A stretch of 64,000 nt of DNA from Actinacidiphila epipremni (GTDB lineage Bacteria; Actinomycetota; Actinomycetes; Streptomycetales; Streptomycetaceae). A program made the position numbers and the translations under genes. The DNA lies in the NCBI RefSeq assembly GCF_012034175.1, contig NZ_JAATEJ010000039.1, positions 1 through 64,000 on the forward strand, written 5' to 3'. Under the pieces are notes generated by a model. The model was not told where the DNA came from, did no database searches, and saw only the letters and a program-made list of their open reading frames with translations. Positions 44,701 through 50,291 of this stretch are shown piece after piece. How positions within the stretch are numbered: the first letter of the stretch is position 1; each line of letters opens with the position of its first letter.

Positions 44701-45330
44701 GGTGGTTACGACCCCGCGGCGCACCACTTCTGCGACGGCTGCACCCAGCTGCCGCCCGGGCTCCCGCTCGGCGTCAACATCCCCGACGTCGGCCCCGACG
44801 TGGACTGGACGGTCACGACCCAGGTGGGCGATCCTTTCGACTACATCGACCACACCAGGGTCGCCGCCCCTCTCACGGCCATCGCCGACGGTGAGACGTA
44901 CGGCTACACCTACTCGGTGTCGTCGGCCCGGTCCACGACCGAGCAGTTCGCCAACGGCTGGAGCTGGAACACCTCGGTGAAGGCCGGCGCCGAGGGGGGC
45001 ATCCCCCTCATCGGGAAGGTGAAGATGGAGGTCACCGTCGGCTTCGCCGGCACCTACACCTGGACGCACACCGACCAGACGACCGACACCAAGTCCATGA
45101 CGGTGACCAACACCGTGCCGCTCAAGAAGGGCCAGAAGATCGGCCTCTTCGCCAACGGGCAGGTCACCCGCTACCGCACCGCCTACCACCACCGGGACGG
45201 CCGGACGACCTACCAGAACTGGGGCACGTACAACGTCGCCGACTGGCAGCCGGACTTCTACTCCGACCAGGAGCACCCGCAGCCGATCGCCCTCGAAGGC
45301 ACCGCGTGCCAGGGGACGAACTGCCGGTGA
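38746..45330 (+). CDS. RHS/YD-repeat polymorphic toxin with aerolysin-like C-terminal domain
   Basis: The 2194-residue protein has a signal peptide (1-41, ending LGLTPLAHA) and a large beta-rich N-half. YD repeats run from about 1060 to 1860 (TYDALGRLTGVW, GYDLFGRQT, GYDDAGRKT, SYDDAGNVTK). The RHS core GLTHIGAREYDAATGRFLS ... DPTG ends near 1920, after which polymorphic toxins carry their variable tip. Here the tip is a polyglycine/His linker (about 1944-1986) and about 200 residues rich in Ser/Thr/Tyr alternation (TYGYTYSVSSARSTTEQF, then GIPLIGKVKMEVTVGFAGTY and VPLKKGQKIGLF), which resembles the ETX/MTX2-aerolysin pore-forming fold. The start could also be ATG at 38719. A lipoprotein gene overlaps its stop. 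Confidence 0.85.
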   Translation: MRPSDQGVRRPRTRRGGEAGLVAAAAVALLVPLGLTPLAHAADPGKPLGRTGVPASRSTTTHHVAPGAAEQRAQVAAQRTANDQQAARALAQQKVSWPGGGSATVAVGGHATAGGLPVTIGAAAGKARTSGTSGASGASGASGTAEVTVADRAAARAAGVSGVLFSVTPRGATAPGTVGVGYAAFASGYGGDWSGRLRLVTLPECALTTPEKAECRTQTPLASSNDVSAQTVSATLPATKTATTAKTSKTATTAKTAEAAAQTATVLALTATSGESDKGTGNYSATQLSPSATWTGGSSSGSFAWSYPMSVPPTAGGAVPQVELGYDSGSIDGRTASTNNQGSQVGEGFSLTSDSYVERDYGSCDDDGQAKVYDLCWKYDNASLVLDGKATELVKDDTTGRWRLADDDASTVTHSTGGDNGDQGDSVDGAGEYWTVTTGDGTKYVFGLNKLPGAGTQRTNSVWTVPVFGDDAGEPGYGKGSSLADRWYNQAWRWNLDYVVDTHGNAQSYWYTAETNSYKKDKATTANATYTRGGYLTKILYGQKSGTLFSATATQQISFGYAERCLAADCSSLTEKTAPNWPDVPFDQICAAGASDDDCDAVSPSFFTRKRLTKVETSVWSGTGTTYTPVDTWDFTQKYLDPGDIGDSSDQTLVLDQIKHTGKAGTALALDPVSFTYQMKPDRVDATDDILPLNRPRIATVTSETGAILTVTLSPAECVRGSKMPAAEDNDTLSCYPVYWHVNGSLDASLDWFHKYRVVSVQEADPTGSNEPVVHTYSYANPAWHYDDSPLTPEKERTWSIWRGYGTVTELTGTPGAGQEKTVTTFMQGMDGDRQKSGTPRSVKVNAQPVSGLSVPAITDSDQYQGYTREKVIYNGTTPVSATVDDPWSARTATQHKSYADIESYYVRDAKTYDYTYLTAQATWRATSVAKTYDAYGMVTSEDHAGDTAKSGDETCVRTWYARNDAAGINSLVSRTQTVGRPCSVGDASLSLPGNSSTPGDVLSDTGTVYDNASATTWTSAQTPTKGDANWQGRASSYPASADANGQRKPNGWQTTETDLYDSLGRVTSSSDANGKATTTGYTMAANGVLSRTRVTDPLGHITDTYVDGQRGLPLKSYDPAGKKTETTYDALGRLTGVWQPNRSKDGGETASTTYTYHVARGSAPYVATSVLGPNNSRVTSYQIYDALLRPIQQQTPSASGGRLLTDTRYDSRGLAYETYADTYDDAHAPGGTYDRGLYGGTPTQHEITFDGAGRSTADQLLVYGVPKWTTTTSYTGDSTATSAPAGGTATRTVTDALGRTTERREYAGPSYDDTDFGGTAPAPAHDSTAYTYARDGKQLTVTGPDNAKWTYGYDLFGRQTANTDPDMGASSTTYTPTDLIATTTNANQRTLLYGYDDAGRKTGLWQTSKTDADKLAAWTYDTVAVGQAADSIRYDGGVSGKAYTQKVTAYDNLYHPVGSEIDLDPKDPLVVSGAAQASYAFSSQYNSDGTVQHVSSPAVAGLPKEDVSYTYTPTGQVDAVTGTSHYVLDTAYSSTGKPLQLTLGVSPSAQVKQAYLDNEWEEGTGRLLRSYVTDDTHAWMPQDLHYSYDDAGNVTKISDPSTLGGTTTTDTQCFGYDGYQRMTSAWTPASGDCTSGTAATAALGGPAAYSTSYTFNPSGLRLTETRHTASGDATTLSCYGATRPHALSATTTGASCTGVTPAYSYDNTGNTTARPAAGTGGQSLTWTGEGDLATTSEGGDAASYVYDAEGNLLVKHTTAGDGESVVYLGSTELHTRTSGGTTTTWAVRSYSEGADGQVVAERTTQPGVPQLSWIAGDAHGTASLALDGTTQAVTKRYATPYGAPRGTTAANWPDDKGFLGKPLDPDTGLTHIGAREYDAATGRFLSVDPKLETDKPQSLNGYAYAENSPVTKSDPTGQESCYPVYCSGDHGTYGNLPPIPPPSGGGGGGGGGGGGGHGGGGGGGGGGHGGGGSGGGGGGGGGGGGGYDPAAHHFCDGCTQLPPGLPLGVNIPDVGPDVDWTVTTQVGDPFDYIDHTRVAAPLTAIADGETYGYTYSVSSARSTTEQFANGWSWNTSVKAGAEGGIPLIGKVKMEVTVGFAGTYTWTHTDQTTDTKSMTVTNTVPLKKGQKIGLFANGQVTRYRTAYHHRDGRTTYQNWGTYNVADWQPDFYSDQEHPQPIALEGTACQGTNCR
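44578..44705 (+). repeat. GGN-codon repeat encoding a polyglycine linker
   Basis: About 128 bases of near-pure GGY/GGC/GGA codons with a few His and Ser codons join the RHS core to the C-terminal domain. Low-complexity tracts like this can change length by slippage and also mark where toxin tips are swapped. Confidence 0.9.
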
Positions 45331-46025
45331 CGACGTCCTCCCGGATGAGGCGGGCGCTCTCCCGCGCCCGTGGTGTCACCGTACGAGCGACGGTGGCCGC
45401 GGTTCTCGCCGCGGCCACCGCCGCCGGCGCGGCGGGTTGCGCCGCCGCGCCGGCGGGCCCGCCCGCGACGGCCTCCCCGCCGTCGCGGGGGAGTGCGCCG
45501 CCGTCCACCGCCGCTCCCACCGGGCCGGCCGACGCGCAGGACCCGCCGACCGATCCGGTCCAGGAGGTGCTGCACCACCTGGCGGGACCGCAGGACGCGC
45601 CGGACGCCGCCGGGGTGACCCGGATCGCGTCGGGCACCGGGACCGAGCGCTATTTCTGGGAGACCCGGGGCGGCCGGATGTGCCTGGCCGCGGCGTCCTC
45701 GGCCTCGGACTACACCTTCGACTGCGCCGGGCCCACGGCGGCCGAGCGCGACCACCAGCCGGAGCTGCGGGCGCTGTTCGGCCCGGGCGCCGACCTCGGC
45801 GCGCACTTCTACCTGGCCTTCCGCATCGGCCACGGCGAGTTGACCTCGCTCACGCTGGCCGGAAAGCCGGTCCAAGCCCGGCCGATCAGGAAGCTCGGCC
45901 CCCAAGTCGGCGGCGGGACCGCGTACTTCCTGCCGCTGACGCACTGGCCGGACCACGAGAAGCTCACCGCCACGGTCTCCGTGGACGGCACGAGCAGGAC
46001 CCTGACCATGGACGTCGATCTGTGA
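45327..46025 (+). CDS. Lipoprotein coupled to the RHS toxin, candidate immunity protein
   Basis: The 232-residue protein has a basic, hydrophobic signal peptide and a lipobox-like GAAGC (Cys38), then a Pro/Ala linker and a globular C-terminal part of about 150 residues with two cysteines (RMCLAAA, FDCAGP). Its GTG start overlaps the RHS stop as GTGA, so translation is coupled. No family is recognised. A surface lipoprotein made together with a pore-forming toxin could protect the producer at the membrane; this immunity role is inference. A strong hairpin follows its stop. Confidence 0.72.
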   Translation: MTTSSRMRRALSRARGVTVRATVAAVLAAATAAGAAGCAAAPAGPPATASPPSRGSAPPSTAAPTGPADAQDPPTDPVQEVLHHLAGPQDAPDAAGVTRIASGTGTERYFWETRGGRMCLAAASSASDYTFDCAGPTAAERDHQPELRALFGPGADLGAHFYLAFRIGHGELTSLTLAGKPVQARPIRKLGPQVGGGTAYFLPLTHWPDHEKLTATVSVDGTSRTLTMDVDL

Positions 46026-46043
46026 CGGGCCACGGTCGCTGAC

Positions 46044-46075
46044 GCGGGAGGGCCGGCCGCCACCGGCCCTCCCGC
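46044..46075. terminator. Bidirectional terminator after the RHS-lipoprotein operon
   Basis: GCGGGAGGGCCGG and CCGGCCCTCCCGC pair perfectly over 13 bases with a six-base loop, between the convergent stops at 46025 and 46113. Confidence 0.85.
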
Positions 46076-46112
46076 CCCCTCCGCGCTCACGCACGCCCGG
46101 CGTTTACCGGGC

Positions 46113-47165
46113 TCAGCTGGGCCGGACCGCCCCGGCGAACGGCATCTCACCGATGGGGGCGATCCGCACTGTCGAGCCGGGGTGCGGCGCGTGGATCATC
46201 TTGCCGCCGCCGATGTAGATGCCGACATGGCTCACCCCGGAGTAGAAGAACACCAGGTCGCCCGGCTGGAGTTGGCCCCGCGAGACGCGTGTGCCGGCGT
46301 TGATCTGCGTATAGGTGGTGCGCGGCAGCGACACGCCCGCGGACTTCCACGCCGCCTGCGTCAGGCCCGAGCAGTCGTACGCGCCGGGGCCCGTCGCGCC
46401 CCACACGTAGGGCCGGCCGAGCGCCCGGTAGGCGAAGGCGACGGCCCGGGCGGCGCGCGGGGAGGGCGCGGCCGGGGCGGCGAGCGGCGGGCGGGCGGTG
46501 TCGCGGGAGGCGGCGGCCGAGCCGGCCGGCGCGGTGGGGCCGTCGTCAGCGGCGAAGGCCGCCCGCTGGGCCGCGGTGAGGTGGGACAACAGCGCCTGGG
46601 CGGCGGCGAGTTTGGCGTTGACGGTGCTGCGCTGCGCGGCGACGGTGGCCTGCGCGTCGCGTAACGCGGCGAGCCGGTCGGTCGCTTGGGCCCGGGTGGC
46701 GGCCAGGTCCCGCTGCTGGGCGGCGAGTTGACCGAGGGCCGCGGACTGGCGGGTGCCGGCCTGGGTCATGAGGGCGGCACGCTCCAGGTAGGTGTCGGGG
46801 GTGGAGCTGAGCGCGAGCTGGAGCAGCGGATCGACGCCGCCGGTGCGGTACTGCGCGGCGGCGATGGAGCCGAGCGTGTCCCGGGTGGCGTTGACGGCGG
46901 CGGCCTTGCGGGCGAGTTCGTCCTGGAGCGCGGTGACCGCGGCGCCGGCCCGGTCGGCCTGCTCCTTGGCGCCGTCGTAGCGCTGGGTGGCCTGCTCGGC
47001 CTGCTGGTAGAGGGTCGCGACCTGCGCGCGGGCCTGCTCGGTGGTGAGCTGCGGGTCGGCGTGCCCGGTTTCGCCGAGGAGGCCGACGGAGGCGGCCGAG
47101 GCGAGGGCGAGGGTGACACCGACCCGGGCGGGACGTCTGCGGTCGGCGGGACTGTGGGAGGCCAT
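46113..47165 (-). CDS. Secreted coiled-coil NlpC/P60 hydrolase (1)
   Basis: The 350-residue protein has a signal peptide (LALASAASVGLLGETGHA), a long coiled coil (about 40-195, rich in Ala/Gln/Leu), an Ala/Pro linker and a C-terminal NlpC/P60 domain. The catalytic Cys265 lies in YDCSGLTQAAW, the His in SHVGIYIG and the third polar residue in HAPH. It should cut the peptide stem of peptidoglycan (D-Glu to diamino acid bond), like RipA-type enzymes; the coiled coil may hold it inactive. The ATG at 47165 follows AAGGAG at 11 bases. It is one of three similar genes in a row. Confidence 0.92.
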   Translation of the reverse strand: MASHSPADRRRPARVGVTLALASAASVGLLGETGHADPQLTTEQARAQVATLYQQAEQATQRYDGAKEQADRAGAAVTALQDELARKAAAVNATRDTLGSIAAAQYRTGGVDPLLQLALSSTPDTYLERAALMTQAGTRQSAALGQLAAQQRDLAATRAQATDRLAALRDAQATVAAQRSTVNAKLAAAQALLSHLTAAQRAAFAADDGPTAPAGSAAASRDTARPPLAAPAAPSPRAARAVAFAYRALGRPYVWGATGPGAYDCSGLTQAAWKSAGVSLPRTTYTQINAGTRVSRGQLQPGDLVFFYSGVSHVGIYIGGGKMIHAPHPGSTVRIAPIGEMPFAGAVRPS

Positions 47166-47194
47166 TGCGGCCGTCACTCCTTCTTCCGGGGGAC

Positions 47195-47237
47195 GGCCCG
47201 GCGGCGCCTGCACGGGGGAACAGGGCGCCGCCGGGCC
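47195..47237 (-). other. Stable stem-loop in the 5' region of NlpC/P60 gene 1
   Basis: GGCCCGGCGGCGCC and GGCGCCGCCGGGCC pair perfectly over 14 bases with a 15-base loop, 30 bases upstream of the start of the minus-strand gene. It might end a transcript from the upstream NlpC/P60 gene or act in the leader. The rest of 47166-47485 shows no c-di-AMP riboswitch signature. Confidence 0.45.
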
Positions 47238-47485
47238 TTCGGCGGGGGTGGCCGGTGCCGTCGCGTCGCCGCGCGGCAATGGGGTGTCGGCCACCTGAGG
47301 AGCGACGCTAGACCCGCCGGGTGCGCCGCGGGGGCGCACTGACCGGGACTGCCCCCTTTTGCCCGCGGCTGGCCGCTCATGACCGCCGTTCGACGGGTGA
47401 CCCGCCCGTAAACCGGCACGCGTTGACCGGGTGGCCGGATCCGGACGGGGCGCCCGTACGCCGTGGGTTCCCTCGGTGGGGCGGG

Positions 47486-48520
47486 TCAGGCGACCCGGCG
47501 GGCCGTCGCGAAGGGCATCCAGCTCAGCGGGGCGACCTCGACGAAGGCGCCGGTGTGCGGGGCGTGCACGATCTGGCCGTTGCCCAGGTAGATGCCGACG
47601 TGCGACAGGCCCGAGTAGAAGAAGACCAGGTCGCCGGGCTGGAGATCGGCCTTGGAGACCGCTACGCCGTCCTTGGCCTGGTCGTAGGTCGTCCGGCCGA
47701 TCGTGACGCCCGCCGCCTTGTACGCGGCCTGCGTGAGCCCGGAGCAGTCGTACGAGCCGGGGCCGGTGGCGCCGTACACATACGGCTTGCCGCGCTGCGC
47801 GAGGGCGAACTTGATGGCGGCGGCGGCCCGGCCGGTCGCGGGCCCGGAGTAGGTGTAACTGCTCGTGGACGACGAGCCCTTGTCCATGTTCGCGATCTTC
47901 GCGCGCTGCTCGGCGTTGAGGCTGTTGAGCAGCTTCTGCGCGGCGGCGAGCTTGTTCTGCACCGTCGTCTTCTGCGCGGCGAGCTGGCTCTGCGCGGTCG
48001 TGAGCTGGTTGAGGCTCGCGGTGGCCTGCGCCCGCTGCACGGACGCCTGCTCCTGCTGCGTGCGGAAGGTCTTGAGCGCCTGCGCCTGCGTCGCCGAGAG
48101 CTGGTCGAGGGTGTGCGACTGGTCGAGGAACGCCTCGGGGTCGGGGGACAGCAGCAGCTGCACGGTCGGGTCGATGCCGCCGCCGCGGTACTGCTCGTTG
48201 GCGAACTGGCCCAGCACCCGGCGGGTGTCGTTCATCTGCTGGGTCTTCTGGGCGACCTGGGCGAGCAGCTGGTTGGTCTTCGCCGCCTGCGTCTTGGTCT
48301 TCTCCATCGCCTGGTCGTAATTCTGCGTCGCGACCTCGGCCTGCTGGTTCAGGTCGTCGATCTGCGCCTTCACCTCGGCGATGGAGGGCTTGGCGGGCGC
48401 GGCGTTCGCGCTCTCGCTGAGCAGGGTGACCGAGGCCAGGGCCGCCGCGGTGACTCCGACCGCCGCGCGGGGGGCGGTGGTGGCCAGCATGCGCCGGTGC
48501 GGCTTGCGGTGCGACGCCAC
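47486..48520 (-). CDS. Secreted coiled-coil NlpC/P60 hydrolase (2), riboswitch-controlled
   Basis: The 344-residue protein has a signal peptide ending SESANAA, a coiled coil (about 45-215, KAQIDDLNQQAEVATQNYDQ ...), a Ser/Tyr linker and an NlpC/P60 domain with Cys in YDCSGLTQAAY and His in SHVGIYLGNG. It is the peptidoglycan endopeptidase most like the c-di-AMP-regulated P60 genes of Streptomyces. The GTG at 48520 follows GAAGGAG. A ydaO-type riboswitch lies directly upstream, so its transcription should fall when c-di-AMP is high. Confidence 0.93.
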   Translation of the reverse strand: MASHRKPHRRMLATTAPRAAVGVTAAALASVTLLSESANAAPAKPSIAEVKAQIDDLNQQAEVATQNYDQAMEKTKTQAAKTNQLLAQVAQKTQQMNDTRRVLGQFANEQYRGGGIDPTVQLLLSPDPEAFLDQSHTLDQLSATQAQALKTFRTQQEQASVQRAQATASLNQLTTAQSQLAAQKTTVQNKLAAAQKLLNSLNAEQRAKIANMDKGSSSTSSYTYSGPATGRAAAAIKFALAQRGKPYVYGATGPGSYDCSGLTQAAYKAAGVTIGRTTYDQAKDGVAVSKADLQPGDLVFFYSGLSHVGIYLGNGQIVHAPHTGAFVEVAPLSWMPFATARRVA

Positions 48521-48540
48521 GAAGGCGACTCCTTCCGTGA

Positions 48541-48690
48541 ACCGCCGACCGGGTTAGCTGACGGGTTCGGGCCGGGAAGGTTGGCCCTACGGGTCCGCCG
48601 CCTGCGGCGACTTGTCCCGATTCACCCCAACGTGCTTGGTGGGTCCCCGGTTCCGGCCTGGGCCGGATTGAGCGGAGGCGGCGCGCTGCC
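48541..48690 (-). promoter_or_regulatory. c-di-AMP (ydaO/yuaA) riboswitch
   Basis: Read on the minus strand, the leader has the conserved blocks in order: CGCTCAATCC, GGGGACCC, TTGGGGTGAATCGGG, CCCGTAGGG and CCGAACCCGTCAGCTAACCC. These match the actinobacterial c-di-AMP riboswitch found before rpf and NlpC/P60 genes. The 3' end is about 20 bases from the gene start. The class is known to turn expression off when c-di-AMP binds. Boundaries are approximate. Confidence 0.9.
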
Positions 48691-48885
48691 GGCACTGTCA
48701 CCGGCGGCGAAACGCGTCGCCTAGCGGGCTACCGTAGCCAAACTCTCCCGTCTCTGGGAAGTTTGGATCGAAACGTGACCGAAATCGCTTTGTGATCTTA
48801 CGGTTGGTGACCGCTCGGCCGGACGCGGCACCGGCGGCGGCCGGACCGCGGTCGGACGGCGGTCGGACGGCGGCCGGATGGTGGC

Positions 48886-50010
48886 TCAGTAGGGGCGAAC
48901 CGCACCGTAGAAGGGCATTTCGGTGATCGGCGCGATCTTCACGACCGTGCCGGTGTGCGGGGCGTGGATCATCTCCCCGCCGCCGATGTAGATCCCGACG
49001 TGGCTGTGGTCGCTGTAGAAGAAGATCAGGTCGCCCGGCTGGAGGTTCGACTCCGACACCCTGCTGCCGACGTCGACCTGCTCCCCGGTGGTACGCGGCA
49101 GCGTCACGCCGGCCGCCCGGTAGGCCGCCTGCGTCAGGCCCGAGCAGTCCCACGAGTCGGGGCCGGTCGCGCCCCACACGTACGGGTCGCCCAACTGGTC
49201 GCGGGCGAAGGCGATCGCCTTGTCGGCGACCGAGGCGTTCACCGGGGTCGTCGTCTTCGACGGGGACGACGCCTGCTGGGCCTGCGCCGCCTTCGCCTTG
49301 GCCTTCTCCTGCGCCGCGAGGGCGGCGGCCTTCTTCTTGGCCTCCGCCTCCTGCTGGGCCTCCAGCGCCGCGAGCCGCGCCTTCTCCTGCGCGGTGAGGC
49401 TGTTGAGCAGCTTCTGCGCCGCGCCGAGCTTGGTCTGCACATCGGCCTTGGCGGCCTTCAGCTGCGCCTGCTGCGTGGTCAGCGTCGCCAGCGACTTGGC
49501 CGCCTCGATGCGCTTCTGCGTCGCGGCGGCCTGCTGCACCCGGTAGTTCTCGACCGCCGCCTTCTGCCGCTTGCCGAACAGCGCGGTCAGGTGCCGCGCG
49601 TCGAGCAGGTCCTGCGGGCTGGAGGCGAGCAGCAGGTTCGCCGTCGAGTCGTCGCCGCCGGCGCGGTACTGCGCCGCCGCGAACTGCCCGAGCAGCCGCC
49701 GCGAGTCATTGAGGTCCTGCGTCTTCTGGGCGGCCTGGGTGAGCAGTTGGTTGACGGTGGCGTTCTGCCGGGTCACCTTCTCCTTCGCCCCGTTGTACGT
49801 CTCGGTGGCGACCTCCGCGTCATGCGTGAGCGCGTCCACCTTCGCCTTGACCTCGGCGATGGACGGCTGCGCGGCCGGGCTCTGGGGCGCGGCGCTCGCG
49901 GCCTCGGAGAACAGCGTCACGGTCGCCAGCGCGGCCGTCGTCAGCCCCACGGCCGTACGCGGCCCCGGGGCGCTGAGTATCGCGGTACGGGACTTACGGT
50001 GTGTCGCCAT
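48886..50010 (-). CDS. Secreted coiled-coil NlpC/P60 hydrolase (3)
   Basis: The 374-residue protein has a signal peptide ending SEAASAA and a coiled coil (about 50-245) whose second half is a charged Ala/Lys/Glu helix (EAQQEAEAKKKAAALAAQEK). A short Thr/Ser linker leads to an NlpC/P60 domain with Cys in WDCSGLTQAAY and His in SHVGIYIGGG. Role as its neighbours: cleavage of peptidoglycan stem peptides outside the cell. The ATG at 50010 has AAAGGAG upstream. Its 281-base upstream region (to 50291) has an A+T patch at 50100-50125 for a promoter but no riboswitch. Confidence 0.92.
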   Translation of the reverse strand: MATHRKSRTAILSAPGPRTAVGLTTAALATVTLFSEAASAAPQSPAAQPSIAEVKAKVDALTHDAEVATETYNGAKEKVTRQNATVNQLLTQAAQKTQDLNDSRRLLGQFAAAQYRAGGDDSTANLLLASSPQDLLDARHLTALFGKRQKAAVENYRVQQAAATQKRIEAAKSLATLTTQQAQLKAAKADVQTKLGAAQKLLNSLTAQEKARLAALEAQQEAEAKKKAAALAAQEKAKAKAAQAQQASSPSKTTTPVNASVADKAIAFARDQLGDPYVWGATGPDSWDCSGLTQAAYRAAGVTLPRTTGEQVDVGSRVSESNLQPGDLIFFYSDHSHVGIYIGGGEMIHAPHTGTVVKIAPITEMPFYGAVRPY

Positions 50011-50276
50011 GCCGGGCGCACTCCTTTCGGACGGCTGCCTGGTGCGGCACCGTAGCCGTGCCGCGCCGCCGGGGGAAGGCCGGTGTCCGGTTGGTGCCGA
50101 TACCTTTTCGTAATCAATTCCGCCGGCCGTCCGAATGTCACCGAGCGTGCCGGCCGCGGTACGGCCGGGTGTGCGCGCCGGCGCCCACGGGCCCCGTACG
50201 GGCGCAGGACACCCGCCCGCCGGCCGCGTACGGGTGCGGGACGCGGAAGCCGGCCGTGGCTGTCGGTGGGAACACC

Positions 50277-50282
50277 TAGACT
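50277..50282 (+). promoter_or_regulatory. Probable -10 element of pcrA
   Basis: TAGACT is nine bases from the pcrA ATG, with GGGAGG in between, implying a very short leader. No clear -35 is visible. Confidence 0.45.
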
Positions 50283-50291
50283 CGGGAGGCG

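Noticed and set aside
38446..45276. Very long open frame on the minus strand opposite the RHS gene, and similar ones at 19999-25071 and 34626-39275
   Set aside because: Products are low-complexity Arg/Gly/Val/Ala strings without domains, typical of antisense frames in very GC-rich DNA; the plus- or minus-strand genes in these places carry clear motifs.
47166..47485. Riboswitch in the leader of NlpC/P60 gene 1
   Set aside because: No ydaO signature blocks; only a simple stem-loop is seen. The same holds for the region 50011-50291 before gene 3.
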